Below, piece by piece: positions 1 through 12,700 of a stretch of 64,000 bases of DNA. The stretch is from Colius striatus. Taxonomy: Eukaryota > Chordata > Aves > Coliiformes > Coliidae. The position numbers were made by a program, and so were the translations under genes. The stretch covers positions 12,035,048 through 12,099,047 of the forward strand of contig NC_084772.1 in NCBI RefSeq assembly GCF_028858725.1. The letters are read 5' to 3'. Every line of letters starts with the position of its first letter. The first letter of the stretch is position 1. A model generated the notes under the pieces. That model searched no databases, had not been told where the DNA came from, and saw nothing but the letters and a program-made list of their open reading frames with translations.

Positions 1-313
1 ATTAAACAGTACAAGGTAACTTTCTCAAATGACAGCAATGCCTGTTAGGACTATTGTTAATTTTAGTGTGACTTAATGTGCGTGTTTTCCTATTTTTCAT
101 AATAGTTACACGTTAAAAATAGAACAGTTTGTTCCCAAAGTTTGCATTACGATGCTACTTACTGAGTGTAAAAGAATCAGTAGTTTGTAATATCTCTTTC
201 TATTGTTGAAGTGTAAATTGAGGAATTTTCAGACTGAGGTGACTTTTCTGAAACACATTTCAAAGTAGTGTCTCTCTCTTAGTGTTTTTTTGTTTTGTCA
301 TCCCTCCTCCAAG
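1..313 (+). other. GPATCH1: GPATCH1 intron, 3' part
   Basis: This AT-rich stretch has no coding signal and ends in a long T/C-rich tract followed by AG at 312-313, a normal splice acceptor. It is the 3' end of the intron before the first GPATCH1 exon in the window. Confidence 0.8.
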
Positions 314-3300
314 ACTTATCCACCACCAAACCTGCCACGAAATTACAGACCAGTCCATTACTTCCGACCTGTGGTAGCAGCTGGGAGTGACAGCTGCCAC
401 TTACAGAAGGCACTGGAGGAATCAACTGGAAGACTGGAGAGTGATGCGACCCAGCAAAGCAGGCACGCTTTGACTGCGTCTCAGAGGAGGGAACGACTAG
501 GAGAGACTGGTCTAAAAGGTATGTTGATATGTGTCACTGCACCTTTGCTTGTGTTTCAGTGTCCTCAATCATTTATATAATAGCAAAAATTTGGTCTAGC
601 CTTGAGTGCTATTTCCTAACATAAACATACTAAGTCTGGTTGGCTTAGCTAAAATACCTTATCTTTGTTCAGTATCATCTCATGAGGTGAATCATTGATG
701 TATGTGCCAGTATTTTCATTAACTTGAGTTTTTTAAAGACAAAAAGTGTGTGTGAGATTGGTTTGTTGTGGTGGGTTGTCTGGGGGTTTTAGGGTTTTAT
801 TTTTCATTTTTCTTGGTGGCCTTATGACTTGAGAATATAGCAGGCTGAGAAGTGAGATTTTTTTCTTTCCTGTAAAATGAGGTTCCACTGAAATACAAGC
901 AAATTCACTAAAATGATAATTTGCAGATGTGGTTCACATTTGTAGCTACAACAGTAAAGTTTACAAAGTAATATGTAATTATGTGGTAAATAGCATAAAA
1001 GACACAATAGTGGCAAATTTTTGATCTGCCATCTCTGCCATTACTGTTTTGTTGCTGCTTAAGAGCAACAAACGTTGCTCTGAATGTATATGCATAGTGG
1101 TAGGCTTGTTTCTTCCACTGAAGCAGAAGAAAGAGTTGTAGTCATTTTTTATTTCTGTTTATCTCTTACTGCTTTTTTTGGTTTTAGGTCCAGCTCCTTC
1201 TGTTCTGGAATATCTGTCTGAGAAAGACAGAGAAAGACTCAAAGAAGTGAAACAAGCATCTGAAAAACAAACGAAAGCAAAAGCATTGACTCAGCAGTCA
1301 CGAAGTAGCAGATTCCAGCCAGCCTCCCCAGATGATGCTTTTCAGAAATGGCAAATGTTTTTGGGGGGGCAGTTAGCAAATGCTGGTTCTAGTGACTTCA
1401 AACCATTTGCAAGAAATCCAGAAAAACAAAAAAGATATGAAAGTTTTGTGAAAAGTCTTAAACAAGGAGAAAAAGGTAACTCAAGAGATTAATCCTGACT
1501 TTTACATTTTTCTCTGTTAAACTTTTTTCCTCCTTTTTTCATCCTGTTGTACTTTCATGTTCACTATGAAAACTCACTAGGAGTTTTCTTTCTGAATTCC
1601 ACAGGATTTATCCCTCTCTTTCTTTTTATGACAAATATAAAATTAATAGATATTTTATTGTGTTGACTTCAGGAAAAGTGCTCCAGTAATCTAAGTGTCA
1701 GCAAGACTTGAGTTTAGCCATTATATTCCATACTTTCATGCTGTAGAAGTGAAGTTCTCCAGGATGTTGTACTTAATGGCCTGTATTTCTAGGTTTCCCT
1801 TCTTTCATTTCCCAAAGTAGACTTAGGTTTTGGTCAATACCATAGTTCCTTCATTCAGCACTGAGGTTTTTCACTATGTAAAGTTGATGTAAATCATCCT
1901 CTTACAACTGTAATTGCCTCCTTGGTCATAATGCTGAAAATGCAGAAATATTTAAATAACTCAGATGATTAAGATTCTGTTTGTATGAGGGTCTTTTCTT
2001 GGCTGGTATTATTTCTTGTTGCTTCTGAAAGCAAATGTAAACTCATTGGTTTAAGCAGAGACTATTGTTTCACAAAAACCTGTGTCCAAATTCTGTAGTT
2101 ATCAATGGACACTCTAAATACCAGAAAGCCCCTTGAAGTTACCAAAGCCTGTCCAGGCCTATTCACTGGTTAACTTTTTTAATCTGTGTTTAGTTACTTG
2201 GTAAAGCTTAGAATTGTACCTTTTTGTTTTAAACACCTATTAAATATATTAGGTGTTTTGAACGCTCCTTCATGGGCAATGAGTAAGGGGTCAGCATTAC
2301 AAGTACAATTACTTAATATACTTTGTATTTGGCAAATGCTGTCACTCTTACTATCATGAGAAACTATCCGTTCCTATCGGGGAGAGATAATAAATAAAAG
2401 GAGAAATAAAACTAAATACTCATTAAATATTTGCAGGGATGTTTGCTTATTATCTTTTTGTTCAAAAAGCATCAGACCTAAGTAAGCTGTACCTCTGCTA
2501 ATCCTTTCTCACCTTACAGCAGATACATTGGAGCATTGTTTAGACCCGAGTATGACCGAGTGGGAGCGAGGAAGAGAACGAGAGGAGTTTTTCCGTGCAG
2601 CAATGTTCTACAAATCCTCAAGTTCAACACTGTCATCCAGGTTTACCCGAGCCAAGTATGAAGATGATGTTGACAAAGTCGAAGTTCCTCGGGACCAAGA
2701 GGTATATGCTGTTTATAGTCTTTTAGTACATTGGAGCTGCAGTTGCTGCCTTAACCTTGACTTTCAAAATTACTTTTCTTTAAAACTTCTGTAGAGTCAA
2801 TGTTTTGTTGCCCTTCTGTTTAGCAAACTTTTGAAAACACTTACTGCATACAAAACAGTGACTTGTTAAGTTAAAATTAAACATTTATCCTTCTCTCCTG
2901 TTCTTAAATCTTACAGCAGTAATAAGTTGTTACTTATTTAGCAGCTATATGTGTTTAACTTTTTCAGAATGACCTCAACGATAAGGAAACTGCTGTGAAG
3001 ATGAAGATGTTTGGCAAACTCACAAGAGACACGTTTGAATGGCATCCTGAAAAACTCTTGTGTAAAAGATTTAACGTTCCTGATCCATATCCTGAGTAAG
3101 ATGATTGATACTAAAATTTTTAACACTTATAAAAAAATCTTAGTTTTTCTTTTGCTTGTGGAAAAGCTGGGTTGATGGTTTTGTGTCATAACAGATGTAA
3201 TCTTTTTATTTACCTCATTAAACGTGGTGACCTCTGACAAAACAGTATGCATTTTAAGGACTGCTGTAAGTGTTTTGGCTTTTTGTAGATAATTTGAGAC

Positions 3301-6300
3301 CTTTTCCCTATTTAAAACAGTAATCAACAAATATTTTTATTTCCTTCTAGTTCTTCCATTGTTGGGTTACCAAAAGTGAAACGAGACAAATATTCTGTGT
3401 TTAATTTCTTAACTGTGCCTGAGTCCACCCCATCTGTAACTCAAGCAACAAAAGAAAAACAACAGGATAACACTCTCAACAGTAAGTTTGTTGTTATTTT
3501 ATTCATGCAGCTACAAATTAGGTAGTAGTATAGAAAAAGCGTATCTTTGTCATGGAGAACGTAGCCACCTGTTTTTTTTTAATTTAGAAGGCCCCTAACA
3601 AAGAACTTGAAAATAATTTGTGGCGTAAAAACTGAAGTCAACAATATTAGGCTGTTTTTTTCTACTTATCTGACCTTTAAGTGTCTTCTGTTCATTAGAA
3701 AGACTTAAAAAATGCCAAGCTATACTGAAGAAGCAGGGTAATTTCAAATCAAGCAGGCCGTGAAATGCACGATAATTTGGCACGCAACTGACTTGATTGC
3801 TTGGGATGTTTTCAGAACCAAAGAAACCTTCAAGATGGGATGTGTCAGATAAAGAGAAGGAGAAACAGGATTCCATCAGTGAATTCATTAGTCTTGCTAG
3901 ATCAAAAGCTGATGTTCAGCAGCAGCCACCAGTGCCAGCAACAGAAGAACGTGGAACTGGGACAAATGAAACTCTTCCCACTGAGGTGAGTTTATAACGG
4001 TGTTTGAACTTAAAGGGGAATAGCTGTAAACCTTCACAACCCTCAAATAAAGTTGAGTAACGTAGGAATTGATTTAATACAGATTAGTTTGCAGAAGAGC
4101 CAACTCAGGACAAACAAAGATTTGAGATTGTACTTTGAAGAATGTTGAGGTTATAACTCTGAGAGGTAAAACATTTACAACCCACAGGGACAGTTGCAAC
4201 TTAAGAAAAAAAAGCGTAGCTCAGCAGTCTGTTAAATTCAGTTCCTTACACCTCTTCCTCACAGGCACAGAATATACATTTTTACTGCTTTGAATGGAAG
4301 AGGGTGCATATTTTGGGGAGAAAGTTGATGTTTTCATTTTGCTTAAATTTAGTAGTATGTTATGATGTATCATTATGTATGAAGTTGAATTAATGAGTTC
4401 AAATTTATAGTGTCTTGGAATCTATTTTCAACTGTCTGTGTAGTGCAAATTGTAGTACCCTTTACAGGACATTAACTTAGTTTAGCATTGTTTCAGTTCT
4501 ACTGTTTTGGACTAGCAGTTCCTAAGATTTTATATTTCACAGCTATTGCGATATTTGAGTGTTTTGTAAATGTGTCAGCATGTTTGAAGCTATTACTTAC
4601 CAGAGAGAGATTGTTAGTTTCTTTAGTTTTAAATAGAGTTTGTTGTGATGCTGTTTGGCAGGTAGCTAGTGAAGATAAGGATCAGGAGGAAGAAAGTAGA
4701 CCATCCATGGACTTATTTAAGGCCATCTTTGCGAGTTCCTCAGATGAAAAATCATCTTCCTCTGAAGAAGAGAGTGATGAAGAAGAGCAACCGAGTACTT
4801 CAGCAGTAGATTCAGAAAGCACCAAGCAAGTTGATCTACCAGACAGTTCTTCATCTATTGCACAAGGTTGTACTCAGTGGATGTTCATTTCTATAAATAC
4901 CTTTTAAAAGCTTCATTTAAGTATCAAATACTCCAGGACTGCTGGGGCAGTGCAGTGCTCCTGTGCAGATGATCTGGCATTGGTAGAGCTGGGCATGTAG
5001 AAGATGTGAATAATATGGCACTGAGTGAGGCCTTGCATGTTTTTGTGTTTGCATGTGTCTTGCATAGATTTTACAAGCAAAGTACTCTATGGCATTAGCT
5101 TGGTGAACAGTAGAGGCGGGGGAACAAAACATCCAATGTTAAGGTTTACTTCACTGAGAAATGCAGGGAAACTTTTATACCCATGATAAATTGTAAAACA
5201 GATTGAAAAATTATGACTGTCTTGTGGTGAATATATGACAAATTCAGAAATAAGTAACTTGAATTTCTTTGATAATTAAGTTAACTCTCTAAATACTGAC
5301 ATTCCAGTAAAATATAATCCTGTAATAATTTTACTAAAACATCAAAAAGTTGCCTTTTATTTGTATTTTAGTTATAAAAGTTACCAGAAGACTTCCATAA
5401 GAAAGGGAGAAGACCAGTCTTTTACTCTGCATCTTATTACAATGTAATAAACAAGCTGTAGGAAGTTCCCAGATTTTGGGGATTTCATTAATGAAATGTA
5501 CAATAAACTTTGCTTACATAGGACATCCTTTGTCCAGGTACTGTCACAGTTGGTTCTGTTAACATCTAACCTCTAGCGTTTATTAACTTTATACATCTCA
5601 GAGTCTTTTATCCAAAGTAATGGAAAAGTAGTGCTGTGTTACTAAATGAAAGCAAGCACACACATGCACTAATTTAACTTAATTAGTAATTGTATAGTGC
5701 AAAAGGTCAATTTTGATGAAAAAGAAAAAAACCCCAGTGTGTTGATATGTTGCAGAATATCAGCTATCTAGTTCACCAAAGCAGTCCCCCGAGATACACA
5801 GTGCTGCTCTGTTTGCTTTCTTAGAGTTTCATGGAAAGCCTCCTTTAACTTCCTTCATCACTTCCTGGATAAAGTGTTACCTTATTTTACTTTCAAATAA
5901 TCAAACTTTTGTTTTGGTTTTTTTTTCATAGAGAATGTGGCTGCTACAATTGATCCTGGTATTTCTTCATTGCCTACTTCAAAGCAGGAAGTGGATACAT
6001 CAGAGGAATTTGGACCAAAGTTGCCTCCAGCTTTTTCTTCTGGTAGGTTCTGTAGACTTCTAGTACGTGAATTCTGCACATGGAATTTCTATGCAAGGTA
6101 TATGATATTTCTCTATAAAAAACATTTGTGAATAGGCACTTTACCTCTTAAATGCCTCAGTTACGTCAAACTGGCATCAGCAAAGGCTTTGTTACCATGC
6201 TATGATCCACTAGCAGGAACCTCTTTGACTGTTTACTAGTTTTGGTGTAGCTCTATAGGAGCAATGATAAGTAACTGTACTGGAAAACATAGGACTAGCT

Positions 6301-8412
6301 TTGCAATTTCCTTTAATAACAGATTGCAAAGGCATTTATTACAGTAGGAAGGTTGCAGCTAGGAGTTTCCATTTGAAAACTTAGTTTGTTGGCTTTTTGT
6401 TTTTAAACTATCCTATTAGATTAGAAGTAATACAGAATGTAATAATAAAATTACCTTGATTTTGTCTTTTTTTGTTTCTGCATTTGCTTTGTACTTCAGG
6501 CTCTACTTGGCAACATGAACCAGTGGTACCAGCAAGTTTTCCTGGGCCTAGCAGGAGGGAAAAACATAGGAAGAACAGGGAGAAACACAAGAATAAGAAA
6601 GAACACAAACACAAAAAGGAAAAGGTATTTAATTTAAATAAACAGTTTATTGATTTTTTTTTTGATCCTCTAGTTAAAATTCTGTATTTATGCCAGATTG
6701 TAGGAGATGGATGTACTGGAGCTACAACTTAAGCATTGAGGTTTTTTGAGTGTTTTGAAACCCCAACTTCAGAACTGAAAAGTATCTGACTAGGGTGCTG
6801 CTTTTTTCTATATATACAATGTGACTACAGGTACAATATTGTGGGTAGTTTAATGTAAGCTGAAGATGCCAGGTATATTCTGGGAACTGCATATATTTAA
6901 TGGCACGGATTGTATACAAATAATAATAATGAAATTTCTATTTGGGGGTCATTGAGTGCTTGGAATTCAATGGATTATTTTTGTTTTCCATTTTTGACTC
7001 AGTCTGAGTAATAAAAAAAAGTCAGTAAGTGTTCTGTTTCATTTAAGCTTGGAGTCTACACTGAAATCATTTTTTTTGCTGTTGTTGCCTTTCAGAAAAC
7101 AGAAATATTTGATAATAAGGAATTGTTGCTCTTCTTTTTACAGAAAAGGAAACATAAGAAACAGAAAAACAAAGGAAAACGCAAGAATAAAAAATCAGAG
7201 AAAGACAGCAGCTCAGACACTACAGATAGCAGTGACAGCTTTAGTGATCCAGATACCACAGGCTTGTCACCAAAAGAACTTCTGAGAAGGTAAAGTTGCC
7301 CACTTGCAATTTTTGTAGTGGATACCCAAACCCTCAGTTTATGAGTTGTCACTCTGGTGAACCTATTTGCAGCAGATATGGATCAGCTAATCCCTTTATG
7401 AATGTAAAACACTGCTATTTGTCTATTTTTAGTAAAGTAAGGAAAGATTACAAATGTTCAGTATCTTATTATAGAGGGTAATTTATTTTAGGATAGAAGC
7501 CTCTTCAGATAAAGGACACTAAATAGTTAAAGATGACTTATATTTTTGGAAGCTATTTTGAATGGCAATTAAAAATTGAACAAGTGCAAGATGGTGATTC
7601 ATTTCTGTTGCTTTGTCTGCTTCTGTTGGATACAATCAGAATGTTCAAATAGATGCATTGTGTGGCACTGATTCTTAAGATAATTCTGTGCTTGAGCAAG
7701 GAGCAGTGAAGCACGAGAACAATGCTTGAGTCATGTACATGTCTGCCAAATTTAGCCTGGACTGGTACATTTTTGTAAACTAGAGACTTGAGCATAGTGC
7801 CAACAGAAGTGTGAAAATCAGAAAGGAACAGTTAGTTTACTTTTGCTCATACACCTGAAGTACAAACAAAAGTAACTGTGTCTAGTTCAGGTCATAGTCA
7901 ACTTTAAGTGCATCCCATATGGAAGTTACTGTGTTGGCTTCCATTTACTATCCCTTAGCAGAAGGAGATCTGCCTTAAGGTTTTTGTTGAAATGCCACAT
8001 CCAGCTGCCCTAGTGGCAAAAGGATTAGGGTCTGGGCATTGGATGGAATGGACATGGACTAGCAGAAAGGGCTGCTTTCGGTAGGACGCTGTTCTTATTA
8101 AAACCCAAACTACTGCTCCTTTGGTGTCTAAATAGTTTAAAAATGTGTTTATGCTTTTTGTACAAAATAGTTACAACTTTTGTCTAAACCTCTATACAAG
8201 CAGTTATTTCCAAAATCTTCACAATTGTTTATATCTCTTTTTTTCCTCATCACTGAGAAAATTAGTTTTTTCCTCACATAACTCAAATCTCTCAAACTAA
8301 AATTGAAGAAACTGCTGAAGTAATTGAATGTTTTTAATGTTGCATATTACTGTTCAGTCTGACCTCTTTCTTTTTCTTTCTCCCTTTTAGATTAAAACAA
8401 CTTCAGTATTGA
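314..8412 (+). CDS. GPATCH1: G-patch domain-containing protein 1, C-terminal two thirds (11 exons)
   Basis: Exons: 314-518, 1188-1475, 2523-2701 (or from 2520), 2968-3095, 3351-3481, 3816-3985, 4662-4866, 5932-6042, 6500-6624, 7144-7289, 8391-8412. Splicing gives one frame of 569 codons plus TGA, with matching phases at all ten junctions. The protein matches recalled mammalian GPATCH1 (about 930 aa) from its mid-region: RPVHYFRP, LDPSMTEWERGRER, KMKMFGKLTRDTFEWHP, KRDKYSVFNFLT, then SRPSMDLFKAIFASSSDEKS. The C-terminus has an acidic Ser/Glu tract (exon 4662-4866), a Lys/His-rich stretch (6500-7250) that is probably nuclear-targeting, a Ser/Asp tract, and the ending ELLRRLKQLQY. The family is nuclear and associated with catalytic-stage spliceosomes. 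The G-patch and N-terminus lie upstream of the window. Oddities are a tandem CAGCAG acceptor at 2517-2522, a weak donor (GTTGTA) at 4867, and a seven-G run inside exon 1188-1475. Confidence 0.96.
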
Positions 8413-8566
8413 AGAACTAGCTTGCTTTCTTCAGTGTCGTGTAACTTGATATCAAATATTTGATCTCCTCTGTGATGGTAGATCAGTTCTGCATACTTCG
8501 AAGCACTGTAGATACTGTATTCATATTGAATTTATTGGAAAATAAATGTGCTCATGTTTATTTTGT
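8413..8566 (+). promoter_or_regulatory. GPATCH1: GPATCH1 3' UTR with poly(A) signal
   Basis: A short 3' UTR follows the TGA at 8410-8412. AATAAA is at 8541-8546, with a GT-rich stretch just downstream (TTTTGTGTTG). This is a standard cleavage signal and gives a UTR of about 150 nt. The exact cleavage site is inferred. Confidence 0.75.
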
Positions 8567-9420
8567 GTTGCTTCATATGTTCAAAATGTATGGATTATGG
8601 TCTGTTGAAACCCTTTTCTGGGCAGTATAATCTGAAATAATACAGGGTCTTTTTTTAATTAACCTGAAATATTTTCAGAAACTTAATTTTTATATACGAA
8701 GTCACTGCTCTGGACCTTTAAAATGCTGGCGAGTAAGTTTTGGTCTGACTTAGGAAATGAAGAACTAAAGCAATGTGAAATTGGTATTGGGTGATAATAC
8801 TGAGTCTAATGCAGAATTTCACGTTGCAGTTTTGCAGTATGTGGCAGTACTTGGAACTATTTTTACATCTCCTATTTGTATATAGCATTTTAGCACTGAC
8901 AAATTAAGGCTAATGTACTAAAAGATTAGTACTATAATTATTGCCTTAGTTTATGTAGTTACAATGAAAACCATTTATACCACTGCTCATTTTTTGTACA
9001 GTACATTTAAAATCGTTAATGTGTAGAATTATTTTAATATAAACCATGAAATGATATGGAGCTGCTTTTGAATGACCAGCCTGTTAAAATAGACCCCCAG
9101 CGCTTCTGTTTCCAGGTGCACACAGAACCCAAAAGCATATTCCTGCTTACAACTGGGAAAAAAGCCTCACCTTACGTTCACTGTGGTATATGGCAGTTCT
9201 CTGGGGCCTAGTTTCATGCATTTTACAGTACCTACAGCTTTGTGCCAGCTCGTGCTGAGAGCAGAGTGATTGAAGTCTCGCCTTGACCCAGATTGTGTGG
9301 GTTTCAAATATGAAGACAACATCAAAACCTGAGTCATGGAAAGAGAACTAAGACATTGGGCCTTAAGGCTGCCTCGTTTATAGGGCAAAAATAAACCCCA
9401 GGCCTGCACTGCTCGTGGTC
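8567..9420. other. GPATCH1-WDR88 intergenic spacer
   Basis: AT-rich spacer of about 0.85 kb between the GPATCH1 poly(A) site and the WDR88 CpG island. I see no gene, repeat family or RNA in it. The two genes are in tandem on the + strand. Confidence 0.6.
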
Positions 9421-9765
9421 TGTGCCCTGTGGAAGCCCCCCCCGCGTTGCAGCGGGAGCAGCCAGGCAGCCGCGGCGGTTAGGAGGCCGCATGGGCCGCG
9501 GCCGGGCCGCCCCTGAGGGAGCCTGCGGCGCGAGGGCCATGGCGGCGGCGAGCAGCCGCCCCGCCTCGGTCACCCCGAGAGCGATGGCGGCGGAGAGCAG
9601 CAGCGCGGACCCCGTAGCCCCGGAGCCACCGCCGGAGCCCTCCCCCGCTGCGGGGCGCTGGGGTGACGGCGAGCTGCCGGCGCAGGTAGCCCGGGGAGGG
9701 TGGATGCGGGCAGGCCCCGCCCCTTCCCCGGGGTGGTCGGAGGCTGCTGGAAGCTGAGGGTGGGA
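9420..9765 (+). promoter_or_regulatory. WDR88: CpG island over WDR88 promoter and exon 1
   Basis: Composition changes sharply from AT-rich to GC- and CpG-rich from about 9430 to 9760, centred on WDR88 exon 1. This is typical of a TATA-less vertebrate promoter. The transcription start is not resolved; it should lie upstream of 9539, probably near 9430-9490. Confidence 0.7.
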
Positions 9766-12700
9766 TTGCACTCCCTCACTACGTGTCTGGACAGGCATGA
9801 GAGAACTCTTATATGACTAAAAAAAAGCCTTTGCAACATGTCATTGACAAAGTCTGTAACGATTTGGGCCTAAGTGCTGCCGTTTGATGGGCCAGAATCA
9901 AGGAAAGAAGTATTTGAAAGACTTGAGGAAGACTTAATGAGATTTAAAGAGAAATACCATTTTTTAATGGGAGCACAAGGAATTGGGAAACCAAACCAAA
10001 CCTCTTTCTCTCCAGAAAAATAAATGAAATCCACTTCCATCAACATTTCTTTGATAAATGCACTCCAGGCTAGTACCAAGGAAAGGACGTGAGTGCTCAG
10101 ACAAGTGAAAGCTGTTCTGCTCCGGTTCTTGCTTTCCTACGCCCCCTCGTGGACTAAACTGTAACAAATGATTTAAAAGAAAAATATTCTTAGGCTGTAC
10201 TCTGTTCCTTCACAGATCCAATTTAAAATTCTGAGAGGACACAGTGATACTGTGAGCTCCTGCCACTTTTGCTTTGAAGACACAAAAATACTTTCATGCT
10301 CTTTTGATAGAACAGTGAAGCTTTGGGTATGTTATGAATGCAATAACAACACATAAAAAATCTTAAAGCTGAAATCAAACAGGAATGTTATACAGCCTTG
10401 AAAACTGGCTGAATTACCAAGGAACCATCTGAAGCTACTTTACTGATGTTTAAAAATAGCAACTGTAAATGTTTTTGCAGTCACAGATAAATAGTAAAAC
10501 TCCTATTCCAGACTTGGAACGTGATCTTTGAGATTAAAGGGTTACTCTTGTAGGCAGATGTAGCACACACTGAATCAGATCTCTAGTTTATTAATATTTT
10601 AGAAGTGTAAGTTGATACACAAAGCTTACTCTTTTTTGTTTTTTCTCTTTAAAGTTCCTTTTCCTGACTTGAGTTTGTATTTAGCTGTTTGTGCAGGAGA
10701 CGTCTGGGTGTAACAGATGAGCTCCTCTGTTTCAATCAGTCTTAAAAAGAAGGAACAGAGTCTGAGATTATAAGAGTTACTGAAGTTAGACTAACTTGGC
10801 TGATCTCATAAGTGTTGTTTTCCCTTATTTTGTGATGCTTTGTATTTTGTTACAATTAGCAAAGCATTTCCTAATCAAACTCATTTGAATTTATTGAAGG
10901 ATGTTGAGAAAGATTTTCCTATTCAAGTTTTTGAAGAACACCACACTGCACCAGTTTCTGAGTGCAACTTGACTCCTGATGACAGAAGGTGATAATTTTA
11001 TCTTTTTTTTTTTTAAGTTACTTTTTTTGTGGTTTTGAGGTTCAATTTCGGTGCATGTGGAAACACTACAAAGCCTAGAAGAAATGTTACTTTTTCAATT
11101 CTTCCTATGGTTGCCAAACTTGTAAGTCAAACTTCTTTTGTTTACTTTTGTGCTCCATACTAAATCAGTCTGTTGTAATTTTGCCTTACATCTCCTTTCC
11201 TCCATATATTCTTCCTACTTTCTCCATCCTTGCACTTTCCTTTATGCTGTCCATACTCTGGTAGCAGACTGCTTACGGCCAGTCTCCTCCATTCACATGA
11301 ACTCCCATAAATCTCACCTTGTTCTCACAATTTGTACAGGAACTCTTAATTATTTTCTGGTTTGCATATGATGTCTGCTGAGTTAAGCAGGAGTCTTTTT
11401 ATTGTCTTAAATGTGTGTTGGAATCATCTGATAGATTATTGCCTCTTTCAGGGCAAAGGACTTCTCCAGTTTCTGAGTTATATATGGGACTGGAAGTCTA
11501 TTTGGCATGTATTGTGAGAGGAGCATATAAGCATATGTATCACTTGTATAAAAGAACAACATTCAATTAGCCAAGTTTCAGGGGTTCATCTGTCAGTGAG
11601 ATTTATTCCTTCATAAAAGTTTCTCCTGTCTCTATTGTCTATTAATATTCTATAGCCTTTCCATTAAGCCTGTCTTGTCAATTAAAGAAGACGTGTATCT
11701 TAATCTATGGACGTAATAATTGCAACAACTGCAGCATATATTAATATTTGGTTAAGCAGGTCATGCAGTGCCTCCAGGAGTACTATTTCTAACATAATTT
11801 ATCATTAAGTCATAGTTTAAATCAACTTTTATCATATTATAGAGTTGACAGATTAGTTTTTTGATCACTGAATAGTACACGTGCTATGCTGCCTATTGCG
11901 ATTGTGTATGTTTTTGAAAACTGCTGAGGAGCAAGGAAAATACCATCATATACAGCCCTGGAAACCACTTTCCAATCAAGAATACTGCCAACTAGTTCAT
12001 AAAGGTCTTTTGTGTTACATGTTCCCATTCAGGAGCAGAAAGTCTGTTGGTCACGGGAAGGATATACGTATGGAGAAAATAAAAAGTTTCATACTGTAAT
12101 AGTATTTTTAGTTGGAATGTTAACATACTATGTTTCTTGGGCAAAATGTGTAATTATGAATTTTATCAACAATAAAAAACTACAATGGTACTAAAACACT
12201 TGTCACAACAGATCAGGTTCCAAAGAAACACAAGGAAAAATTTCTTCACTGTTCGGGTGAGGGAGCATGGGAACAGGCTGCCCAGATGGGCTGGGGAGTC
12301 TCCTTCTCTGAACACATTCAAACCCACCTGGACGAGTTCCTGTGTGACCTGCTCTAGGTGGTCCTGCTCCGGCAGGGGGGTTGGATTAGATGATCTTTCA
12401 AGTTCCCTTCCAGCTCTTAAGATTCTGTGATCCAGTGACTGTCACTATAAATATTCCTTTAGATATTTGGCAACATTTAAATAAAGTGTTGACCTCCCAT
12501 TTAATGGAAACTTTATTGAGAAGCCTTATTGTCTAATGTGGCTTTATGTTTGTGGTAGAGGATTACCCAGCAACATAAGCACTGCAAATCCAAACAACCT
12601 TACCAACAGGAACACTTTGCACTTGTTAAAGAAAAGACATCATAATGGCTTTAAAAATATTCTAACATTAGAATTAATTAAATATCTTGTAATGGGTGAA

